This document shows positions 8,170 through 14,536 of a stretch of DNA of 14,762 nucleotides, one piece after another (position 1 is the stretch's first letter; the number at the start of each line of letters is the position of its first letter). Both the position numbers and the translations under genes were made by a program. The notes under the pieces were generated by a model. That model saw only the letters and a list, made by a program, of their open reading frames with translations. It had not been told where the DNA came from and made no database searches. The DNA comes from Gammaproteobacteria bacterium (lineage in GTDB: Bacteria > Pseudomonadota > Gammaproteobacteria > Pseudomonadales > Azotimanducaceae), in NCBI GenBank assembly GCA_002719135.1, contig PBGU01000015.1, positions 58,582-73,343 of the forward strand. The letters are read 5' to 3'.

Positions 8170-8219
8170 TGTCCACCCTTAATGCATCCTGAAGTCTAGC
8201 GCCCTATTCATGGCGTTTC

Positions 8220-8843
8220 ATGGCTGCGAGTTCACCGAATGCATACAATCAAACGATGGAAGATCCCACAACAAACACAAACGTCATCTCCGACGATCGC
8301 GATTTGTTGATACTGGTTGACTCTTCCGACGAAGAAATCGGAGAGCTCGACAAAGAAGCTTGTCACAACGGCTCCGGCAAACTTCATCGGGCGATCTCAG
8401 TCTTTATCTTTAATCGCGACGGTGATTTGCTCATCCAACAACGCCACGCGCAAAAACGACTCTGGGGCAGCGCATGGTCGAATAGTTGTTGTTCACACCC
8501 GCGCGCTGGCGAAGAAACCGATGTCGCGGCCCGCCGGCGCGTAGCGGAAGAACTCGGACTAGAGACCCACCTAACTTTTCTTTTTAAGTTCGAGTACCGT
8601 GCCAGCTACAACGAATTAGGCTCGGAACACGAGCTCTGTTCCGTGTATGCAGGACAGGTCGATTGTGAACCCATCGTCAACACGAACGAAATTCAAGCAT
8701 GGGAATGGGTCTCGTCCCGTGAACTAAATCGACGTATTGAACAAACACCGAACGACTTCACGCCCTGGCTTCGAATCGAATGGGCGCGCATTAACGATGA
8801 ATTTTCAGAAGATTTACTTTGTAGTTTTCGACGAACACCCTGA
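8220..8843 (+). CDS. idi: Isopentenyl-diphosphate delta-isomerase, type 1
   Basis: A Nudix-fold enzyme interconverting IPP and DMAPP, the C5 building blocks of isoprenoids. The sequence shows LHRAISVFIFN with His56, WSNSCCSHPR with the catalytic Cys91 and metal ligand His93, the degenerate Nudix helix GEE..VAARRRVAEELGL (98-114), and SEHELC with Glu136 and Glu138, equivalent to the metal-binding and catalytic glutamates of E. coli Idi (Cys67, His69, Glu114, Glu116). At 207 residues it is longer than the E. coli enzyme (about 182), mainly from about 25-30 extra N-terminal residues. An internal ATG at 8256 would remove 12 of them; neither start has a clear ribosome site, so the start is uncertain. 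Cytosolic and Mg/Mn-dependent. Type 1 Idi is nonessential where the MEP pathway makes both isomers. Confidence 0.93.
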   Translation: MAASSPNAYNQTMEDPTTNTNVISDDRDLLILVDSSDEEIGELDKEACHNGSGKLHRAISVFIFNRDGDLLIQQRHAQKRLWGSAWSNSCCSHPRAGEETDVAARRRVAEELGLETHLTFLFKFEYRASYNELGSEHELCSVYAGQVDCEPIVNTNEIQAWEWVSSRELNRRIEQTPNDFTPWLRIEWARINDEFSEDLLCSFRRTP

Positions 8844-8865
8844 TCCACCACATCTCCTACCGCGT

Positions 8866-9591
8866 CTACGTAACTGCACGCGGCGGTGACCCAGCACCCC
8901 TAGTCGCTCGCGTGGCCCGATCAAACCATGCGTCTGCACTCTCATCGTCGTAGGCGCGTATGGTTGTCTTAATGCGTTCAAGTGCCTGATCCGGATACTC
9001 GACCAGCTCTTCCACTAGTGTTATTGCCTCAGCGATAACGCTGCCCTCTTTTGGAGCTGCGTAGGCAACCCCCATATCTACTAATTCAGCACCAAAAAAG
9101 CGGCGCCCGGTGAGCGTAAGTCTCGCGGTCACGGCCGCGGAGTGCCGAAGTCGCAGCCACGCCATGTTGTAGGGTGCGGCCATTCCTTGCCGAACTTCAC
9201 CCACTTGAAGAAACGACTCTCGACCGACGAGCATCAAGTCCCCGGCGAGCGCAAGAGCCGCACCACCATTGATGGCGAACCGTTCCAAGGCCACCACCAG
9301 CGGTTTTTTCAAATGAAATAGCGCTTTATGGGTCGCCCGCCAAATATCGCCAAATCGAACCAACCACTCAGGAGGCGGCTCAGCGTTGAATTCCTTCAGG
9401 TCAAGACCCGAACAGAAAGCGCCGTCAGCGCCCCGTAACAGCACGGCCTGGATTTGGGGATCCGAATCTATGGTTCTAAGAGCCTCGGACAACCCAAGAC
9501 CTAACGGTCCGTTGATTGCATTACGCCGTTCCGGGCGGTTAAGGATCAACTCTGCCCAACGCCCATGCATCACTATTTCGACTTCCGGCAT
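8866..9591 (-). CDS. Enoyl-CoA hydratase/isomerase (crotonase) family protein
   Basis: A 241-residue crotonase-fold protein. The two oxyanion-hole segments are clear: GAFCSGLDL (57-65) and AINGGAALA (107-114). LNRPERRNAI near the N-terminus is also diagnostic. Glu132 (in VGEVRQGM) sits at the place of catalytic Glu144 of rat mitochondrial enoyl-CoA hydratase. The place of the second catalytic Glu (Glu164) seems to be Arg or a nearby non-acidic residue, in ARLTLTGRRF. A standard hydratase is therefore doubtful; an isomerase, or another acyl-CoA reaction of the superfamily, is possible. The start is supported by AGGA 5 nt upstream. The EamA transporter gene ends only 10 bp upstream, so the two form an operon, while idi converges from the other side with 22 bp between stops. 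Confidence 0.86.
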   Translation of the reverse strand: MPEVEIVMHGRWAELILNRPERRNAINGPLGLGLSEALRTIDSDPQIQAVLLRGADGAFCSGLDLKEFNAEPPPEWLVRFGDIWRATHKALFHLKKPLVVALERFAINGGAALALAGDLMLVGRESFLQVGEVRQGMAAPYNMAWLRLRHSAAVTARLTLTGRRFFGAELVDMGVAYAAPKEGSVIAEAITLVEELVEYPDQALERIKTTIRAYDDESADAWFDRATRATRGAGSPPRAVT

Positions 9592-9601
9592 ATGAGTCCT
9601 G

Positions 9602-10492
9602 TTAGATAAGCAGCAGTACCAGACCTAGAACGACGGTGGCCGCACCGAGTATTTCGCTCGTGCGTACTTTTTCACGAAATATGACCAAAGTAACGAAAAA
9701 AGCGAAAAGTAATTCGACTTGGCCGAGCGCACGTACATACGCCGCGCGTTCAAGCGTCATCGCGGTGAACCATCCAGCGGATGCCAACATCCCCGCTAAC
9801 CCAACCCAAACGCCCCGTTTCCAAACTTGGCCAACGAGTACCAAGCTGTTCCGATTACGCAAAAATAAATACACACCCATACCCACGGTTTGGATGGTTG
9901 TCGCTGCAACCAAGGTAATGGAAGCTCGGACCAAGAAATCTCCGGTCGGTAGCGACAACGCTGCTCCGCGATACAACACCGCGGAAATGCCAAAACCCGC
10001 GCCTGCCCCCATCCCATACCAAAGCGCTGGCCCAGGCCCTACATGCAACAACGCCCGCCATCCCTCCGACGTCGACAACAAAACAACGCCCAATAAGCTC
10101 ACGAGAATTCCAGTCAGAGCGACCGGATTCATACTTTCGCCCAAGATGACCGCAGCGAACAACGCGGCTTGCACGGTCTCCGTTTTGGAGTACGCGGTTC
10201 CCACCGCGAAGTTTCGCGTCTGAAACGACCGAATCAACGCCACGGTTCCCAGGATCTGGCAGACGGCGCCCATCGACACCTGCCCAAAAAAATCCCACGA
10301 CAGCTCGGGTGGTCGGAATCCAACCCAAGTCAGTGCGGCAAAGTACATCCACGCGAAGGGAACGGCGTAACAAAAGCGAATGTAGCTCGCCTCGGTTGCG
10401 TCCAAGACTGAGGTCAACTGCTGTTGCAGCGCAGTGCGCAGGTTCTGCAACAATGCGGCCGCGATCGTTATCGGTACCCAGAGCTCCAACAC
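9602..10492 (-). CDS. EamA-family (DMT superfamily) transporter
   Basis: A 296-residue protein with about ten hydrophobic segments in two repeated halves, the layout of EamA drug/metabolite transporters. Conserved features include the first helix with LQNLRTALQQQL, TAYSKTETVQAALFAAVILGESMNPVALTGILVSLLGVVLLS at the end of the first half, read here as two helices, and the mirrored ELLFAFFVTLVIFREKVRTSEILGAATVVLGLVLL at the C-terminus; the Glu-bearing loop before the last helix of each half is typical. It would sit in the inner membrane and export or exchange small metabolites; the substrate is unknown. Translation appears to start at GTG (10492-10490); the ribosome site is weak. It is the first gene of a two-gene minus-strand operon with the crotonase. 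Confidence 0.85.
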   Translation of the reverse strand: MLELWVPITIAAALLQNLRTALQQQLTSVLDATEASYIRFCYAVPFAWMYFAALTWVGFRPPELSWDFFGQVSMGAVCQILGTVALIRSFQTRNFAVGTAYSKTETVQAALFAAVILGESMNPVALTGILVSLLGVVLLSTSEGWRALLHVGPGPALWYGMGAGAGFGISAVLYRGAALSLPTGDFLVRASITLVAATTIQTVGMGVYLFLRNRNSLVLVGQVWKRGVWVGLAGMLASAGWFTAMTLERAAYVRALGQVELLFAFFVTLVIFREKVRTSEILGAATVVLGLVLLLI

Positions 10493-10615
10493 ACAACCCG
10501 TTCGTTTCGGTCGAGTCTACCAACCGGGTTCGATCTCGTTCAGCATAATTCTCCTTCCGTACCTTACCTTCCCAAGGCTGTATTAACGAAAACCCATTGA
10601 TCATATGGCGTCCAC

Positions 10616-10629
10616 ACTGAGCGCTCAGT
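10616..10629. promoter_or_regulatory. Perfect 14-bp palindrome upstream of rubrerythrin, candidate operator
   Basis: ACTGAGCGCTCAGT is a perfect inverted repeat with no spacer, located 74 bp before the rubrerythrin ATG and inside the 210-bp divergent region between the EamA transporter and rubrerythrin genes. Its size, symmetry and place about 30 bp upstream of a TATACT -10 candidate fit a dimeric regulator site. It does not match a consensus I can name (the LexA CTG-N10-CAG spacing is not met). It has no T-tract, so it is not a terminator. Regulatory function is inference. Confidence 0.4.
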
Positions 10630-10657
10630 TATAAATAGAAATCGTTTCGACAAACCG

Positions 10658-10663
10658 TATACT
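10658..10663 (+). promoter_or_regulatory. Candidate -10 element for the rubrerythrin cluster
   Basis: TATACT matches five of six bases of the sigma70 -10 consensus and lies 39 bp before the ATG, a reasonable leader length. No good -35 box is found at 16-18 bp upstream, where the sequence reads around ATAGAA, so an activator or an alternative sigma factor may be needed. AAGGGA about 9 nt before the ATG at 10703 is the ribosome site. Confidence 0.3.
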
Positions 10664-10702
10664 GGTCTACGTCAGTCGATCGCTAAATGAAGGGATAGAA
10701 CC

Positions 10703-11119
10703 ATGGATCTTAACGACAGCAATACGCTGCAAAATCTAAAGGACGCATTCGCCGGAGAATCGCAAGCGAATCGTCGTTACCTCTATTTTGCCGCGAAGGC
10801 CGACGTCGAGGGCGAGAACGATGTTGCAGCAGTTTTCAGATCCACTGCCGAGGGAGAAACCGGACACGCACACGGACACCTCGAATATATGGAAGCCATC
10901 GGCGATCCAGCAACCGGATTACCCATTGGCAGGACCAGCGATAACCTGAAAGCTGCGGTAGCCGGCGAAACCCACGAATACACGGATATGTACCCGGGTA
11001 TGGCCGCTACGGCGCGTGACGAGGGATTCGATGAGATTGCCGACTGGTTCGAAACGCTTGCGAAAGCCGAACGGTCTCACGCTAATCGCTTTCAAAAAGC
11101 ATTAGACGCGATGGAATAA
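10703..11119 (+). CDS. Rubrerythrin family protein (diiron, no rubredoxin domain)
   Basis: A 138-residue ferritin-like four-helix-bundle diiron protein. All expected ligands can be placed by alignment to classical rubrerythrin: Glu19 (AGES), Glu52 and His55 (GETGH), Glu89 and Glu92 (AGETHEY), Glu123 and His126 (KAERSH). The C-terminal rubredoxin domain with its two CxxC pairs is absent; the protein stops directly after the fourth helix, as in sulerythrin-type proteins. Rubrerythrins reduce hydrogen peroxide to water at the diiron site; without rubredoxin this one needs an external electron donor. The next gene encodes a two-cluster Fe-S protein and is the natural candidate partner. The start has a ribosome site (AAGGGA). 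A strong hairpin follows 14 bp after the stop, so this gene may be expressed more highly than the two behind it. Confidence 0.93.
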   Translation: MDLNDSNTLQNLKDAFAGESQANRRYLYFAAKADVEGENDVAAVFRSTAEGETGHAHGHLEYMEAIGDPATGLPIGRTSDNLKAAVAGETHEYTDMYPGMAATARDEGFDEIADWFETLAKAERSHANRFQKALDAME

Positions 11120-11133
11120 CAGCGCACCAAACT

Positions 11134-11162
11134 AAAAAAAGGGGCCGATCGGCCCCTTTTTT
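11134..11162. terminator. Intrinsic terminator hairpin between rubrerythrin and the Fe-S gene
   Basis: Seven A (11134-11140) are followed by GGGGCC, GATC, GGCCCC and six T (11157-11162). The GC-rich core is a perfect 16-bp palindrome giving a 6-bp GC stem with a four-base loop; A-T pairing could lengthen the stem by up to six pairs. It has the form of a rho-independent terminator in both directions. The T-tract ends 4 bp before the first ATG of the Fe-S gene, so it either limits transcription into that gene or acts as an attenuator. Confidence 0.88.
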
Positions 11163-11166
11163 CGTA

Positions 11167-12513
11167 ATGGAAAAGACTATGCCAGTTCGAGAAGGTAACC
11201 TCGAAGCACCCAGACGCCAGCCGATCGACTGGCAAAGCGACTCCTATGTCGATCACGACGACGTTGATGCAGAACTCGAACGGGTATTTGAGATCTGCCA
11301 CGGTTGTCGACGTTGTGTGAGTCTTTGCAACGCGTTTCCGACACTATTCGATCTAGTCGACGATTCGCACACATTGGAAGTCGACGGGGTTGAAAGATCG
11401 GACTACGGCAAAGTGGTCGATCAGTGCTACTTGTGTGACCTCTGCGCCGAAACCAAATGTCCTTATCTTCCGCCACATGAATGGGCCGTGGACTTTCCTC
11501 ACTTGATGCTCAGAGCTAAGGCTCGAAAGTTCGTTGAAGAAGGGGCCTCATGGAGAGACCGACTGATCTCTAGCACCGGCGACCTCTTTAAAGTGGGGTC
11601 GCTTCCCGCAGCCGCCCCTATCATGAACCTGATTCAACGAAATAAGCCGTTGCGAAAACTCGGTGAGCGCGTTGCCGGGATACACGCCGGAGCTCCCTTG
11701 CCGCATTTTAATAGGCAAACTCTCAACCGTCGCGTCGACGCGGAAATAGGCACCGATCTTGAGATACGTCCCGGTTCCAATACCACGGGGAAAGTCGCGA
11801 TATATGTCACCTGTTACGGAAATCATAGTGAACCCGATGTCGTTCAAGCTCTCATTCGCGTACTGATACATAACGGTGTGCCCGTACGTATACTCAAAAA
11901 CAGCCAGTGCTGCGGGATGGCCAAGTTCGAACTGGGCGACCTCTCCGCCGTAGCAGTGCAAAAAGCCAAAAATTTACCTGTTTTCATGCAAGCGATCGAT
12001 GACGGCTACGATCTCATGTCCATTGTTCCATCGTGCACATTGATGTACCGACAAGAGATTCCGTTCATGTTCCCCGAAGACGATGACGTCATGAAGGTCA
12101 AAGCCGCCTTTTTTGACCCCTTCGAGTTTCTTCTTTCGCGCTATAAAGACGACCTAGCATGTGTTGACTTCGTCGAACCTCTAGGGGATGTGGCCTACCA
12201 CGCAGCCTGCCACCAACGGGTCCAGAACATCGGCCAAAAGACGCGCGAGTTTTTGTCTCTGGTGCCCGACACCGAGGTATCCATCATTGAACGCTGTTCG
12301 GGTCACGATGGAACCTATGCCGTAAAAAAGGAAACGCACGAGGCCGCCATGAAAATCGCTGGCCCGGTGATTCGACAAGTCACTCAAGCGAACGCCAACA
12401 CCTACGGATCCGACTGTCCGATGGCGGGACGCCTTATACAACACGGCAAGGATGATGGTTCCCAATCGGAACATCCGATCGAGATGCTGTCGCGCGCGTA
12501 CGGGTTGGTTTGA
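11167..12513 (+). CDS. Two-[4Fe-4S] protein with CCG (heterodisulfide reductase-like) domains
   Basis: A 448-residue soluble Fe-S oxidoreductase related to GlpC/HdrD-type proteins. The N-terminal ferredoxin-like part has two cluster motifs: Cys44, 47, 50, 54 (CHGCRRCVSLC) and Cys87, 90, 93, 98 (CYLCDLCAETKCP). The C-terminal part carries two CCG-type modules: Cys216, Cys248-Cys249 and Cys290; then Cys349, Cys377 in RCSGHDGTY, and Cys417. Both modules are degenerate: the second has CSG instead of CCG and the final CxxC motifs have one Cys. By family knowledge such proteins pass electrons between a donor and a membrane quinone or a thiol/diiron partner. Placement after rubrerythrin and before DUF3501 suggests it feeds electrons to the diiron protein, which is inference. 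ATG at 11167 follows the terminator with no ribosome site; ATG at 11179 has GGAAAAG upstream and may be the real start. Confidence 0.88.
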   Translation: MEKTMPVREGNLEAPRRQPIDWQSDSYVDHDDVDAELERVFEICHGCRRCVSLCNAFPTLFDLVDDSHTLEVDGVERSDYGKVVDQCYLCDLCAETKCPYLPPHEWAVDFPHLMLRAKARKFVEEGASWRDRLISSTGDLFKVGSLPAAAPIMNLIQRNKPLRKLGERVAGIHAGAPLPHFNRQTLNRRVDAEIGTDLEIRPGSNTTGKVAIYVTCYGNHSEPDVVQALIRVLIHNGVPVRILKNSQCCGMAKFELGDLSAVAVQKAKNLPVFMQAIDDGYDLMSIVPSCTLMYRQEIPFMFPEDDDVMKVKAAFFDPFEFLLSRYKDDLACVDFVEPLGDVAYHAACHQRVQNIGQKTREFLSLVPDTEVSIIERCSGHDGTYAVKKETHEAAMKIAGPVIRQVTQANANTYGSDCPMAGRLIQHGKDDGSQSEHPIEMLSRAYGLV

Positions 12514-13094
12514 TGGAAAAACTCTCGCGGGAAGTACTCTGGAGCCTCGAGGAGTATGCGGTCGAACGCGAGTCTTTTAGGCGGCAGGTTATCGCCCACA
12601 AGCACGCTCGACGCATCGCCTTATCTGCACACGCGACACTTCTCTTCGAAGACTTCCTAACGATGAAGTATCAAGTTCAAGAAATGCTGCGAGTCGAGCG
12701 GATTTTCGAACCCGTCGCCATTATGGAAGAAATCGCCACATACAATCCGCTGATTCCTGACGGCTCCAATTGGAAAGCCACGCTGTTGTTCGAATATCCC
12801 GATCCGGCGAGGCGCGCGATAGCACTGTCTCAATTGCGAGGCATCGAGCACAGAGTTTGGGTGAATGTTGAAGGCTGTCCCCGTCATTTCGCCATCGCCA
12901 ACGAGGACCTCGACCGAACCAACGCCAACAAAACAGCAGCCGTGCACTTTTTGCGTTTCGAATTTACAGCCGACGACATCGAAGCGATCCGTAACGATCA
13001 ATCGATTCGGCTAGGTATCGATCATGAAGCCATGTTCTGTGAGACCGTTTTAGATGACAGTGAGCGCCGGTCTCTACTTGAGGATTTTCGCTGA
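12513..13094 (+). CDS. DUF3501 family protein
   Basis: A 193-residue soluble protein with no signal peptide or membrane segment. Recognised as DUF3501 from ERESFRRQVIAHKHARRIALSAHATLLFED, QYQVQEMLRVERIFE-like wording (here KYQVQEMLRVERIF), YNPLIPDGSNWKAT and the later HFLRFEF and LGIDHEAM. I recall DUF3501 genes next to rubrerythrin and Fe-S oxidoreductase genes in other proteobacterial genomes, but the function is unknown. Conserved charged and His residues (AHKHARR, IDHEAM) could bind a metal or a partner. The ATG at 12513 shares its A with the upstream TGA (TGATG), giving 1-bp overlap and likely translational coupling; a TTG at 12510 is in frame but less likely. It ends 22 bp from the convergent sulfotransferase gene with no visible terminator. 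Confidence 0.9.
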   Translation: MEKLSREVLWSLEEYAVERESFRRQVIAHKHARRIALSAHATLLFEDFLTMKYQVQEMLRVERIFEPVAIMEEIATYNPLIPDGSNWKATLLFEYPDPARRAIALSQLRGIEHRVWVNVEGCPRHFAIANEDLDRTNANKTAAVHFLRFEFTADDIEAIRNDQSIRLGIDHEAMFCETVLDDSERRSLLEDFR

Positions 13095-13116
13095 CCTCGG
13101 GTAATAATGTTGTCGT

Positions 13117-14388
13117 CTAGATCCGAAGGTGCTCCGCCCGGTACTCGGCAAAACGATCGTCTAATTCGCTTCGCTTAAGTCCAAAGCGGTCTAAGCTGTA
13201 TTCATGAACTCCGTGTCGTCCTTTTTCGTTCCGCACCTGGTGCTGCTCCACCTTCCGCTCAAAATTAGCCGGGGACGACAATCCCGTAAATTCTAGTATC
13301 CGACCAACAACCTCCATCGGATGACTCACCAGTTTTTTATAATTGATATCAATGAAGCGTGCGTCTAGGTCAGCATTTTGTTTTCGTAGACGAAGGGTAT
13401 GCGTTAGGCCCCGACTCCACTGGTCCACAGTGTCATGGCCTACTTCCCGTTCATCTAGGGTGTCACTGAAAGCGGTTCTCAACGCAACCGACAGGCTCGC
13501 CATGGAGGGGATCACTTCGACTGGATCCCGGTGCAATTGGATAAATTTTGCATCGGGATACACGTGATTCAACGCCGTCAGTCCGAGCATATGCCCAGGC
13601 GCTTTTAACAACCAACGCGCCTCGTTCTCGCCATATTGAAGAACCTTCAGATACCGGGCGTGCCACCGATAAGCCGGTTCCCAATCGCACGTCTGTAGCC
13701 ATCGGTTATATTTGGAAACACGATGTGCTGCATGAAATTGGATGCTACGCATGGCGTGCGCTTGGATGGTTACGCATTCGTGGGGCAGTCGCGCGCCAAG
13801 ACGATGAATGGCCTTCAAATTGGGCGCCATCCGATTGGCTAAGTTAATCTGTCCCGCCGCGGCCACTACCCGATAGAAGTCCGTGGGGTCGCGCCTGGGA
13901 GTGAATGTTGACTCCCAAAAGCTTGGTGCACGCAACGCTGGATGCAATGCCAACACTTCATGTAACAAAGTCGACCCCGTCCGCGGCAAACCGAGAATGA
14001 AAATCGGCCGACTAACATTCTGGGTAGCAACACGAAGATTGTTCTGCCATATCGCTTCGAAGCGCAATCGATTACACAAGAGGCGCATCAGATACCACCT
14101 AGCCGCGATACGCCCTACCGGGTTGAGCGCGGAAGTTTGGTCGAATCCCTCCAGTATGAGATCGAGGGGTTCAAGGAAATCCAGCGATCCAAAATCTTGA
14201 AACCCGGTCGCCCTGCGCGCTCCGTCCAAGAGGTCTTCCCGATCGAAAAGCGTGTCAAAAACGCTCCGGTGGATACCCGCAGCTAATCCCTTGTTGACCC
14301 ACGCCATCCACTTTCGCGACCTTGGACCCCGTGCGCTACGACTGCTCACGGGATCTATAATTTCCTTTACCGCTTGATTATTTGTCAT
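13117..14388 (-). CDS. Sulfotransferase family protein (PAPS-type)
   Basis: A 423-residue protein of the bacterial Sulfotransfer_3-like family. RPIFILGLPRTGSTLLHEVL (about 127-146) is the 5'-phosphosulfate-binding loop, and YPDAKFIQLHRDPVEVIPSMASL (about 275-297) is the 3'-phosphate-binding segment with the Arg and Ser expected for PAPS. FWESTFTP and HRLGARLPHECVTIQAH are typical of the long family members found in many proteobacteria and actinobacteria. It would transfer sulfate from PAPS to an unknown acceptor, perhaps a lipid or polysaccharide; some family members may not act on PAPS. No signal peptide is seen. The ATG has no clear ribosome site. It is divergent from the partial gene at the window end and convergent with DUF3501. 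Confidence 0.88.
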   Translation of the reverse strand: MTNNQAVKEIIDPVSSRSARGPRSRKWMAWVNKGLAAGIHRSVFDTLFDREDLLDGARRATGFQDFGSLDFLEPLDLILEGFDQTSALNPVGRIAARWYLMRLLCNRLRFEAIWQNNLRVATQNVSRPIFILGLPRTGSTLLHEVLALHPALRAPSFWESTFTPRRDPTDFYRVVAAAGQINLANRMAPNLKAIHRLGARLPHECVTIQAHAMRSIQFHAAHRVSKYNRWLQTCDWEPAYRWHARYLKVLQYGENEARWLLKAPGHMLGLTALNHVYPDAKFIQLHRDPVEVIPSMASLSVALRTAFSDTLDEREVGHDTVDQWSRGLTHTLRLRKQNADLDARFIDINYKKLVSHPMEVVGRILEFTGLSSPANFERKVEQHQVRNEKGRHGVHEYSLDRFGLKRSELDDRFAEYRAEHLRI

Positions 14389-14536
14389 CTATAGGGGCCG
14401 CGAACAAACGTTTCGATCGATTACACGCATTATGCCTGCCGATTACTTACGAATAGGAGATGCAGCGTAGCCAACTGATGTTCTCTTTCACGCCAGTCGA
14501 GGTAACCTTACGGCCTCGATAAAACTTGCCGGGCCA
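14389..14536. other. Divergent region between the sulfotransferase and the peptidase-like gene
   Basis: This 148-bp stretch should contain promoters for both flanking genes. AGGAG at 14455-14459 is the only strong ribosome-site-like motif, but it directly abuts an ATG at 14460 that opens a 20-codon frame ending in TAA at 14520-14522. That frame could be a leader peptide, chance, or the displaced start of the downstream gene. I see no convincing -35/-10 pair and no repeats. Confidence 0.3.

Noticed and set aside
9855..10604. 249-codon minus-strand open frame overlapping the EamA transporter in another frame
   Set aside because: Arg- and Gly-rich low-sense translation, while the overlapping frame gives a clear ten-helix transporter.
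10616..10629. LexA (SOS box) reading of the palindrome upstream of rubrerythrin
   Set aside because: The CTG and CAG half-sites are separated by 6 bases rather than the 10 of the SOS box.
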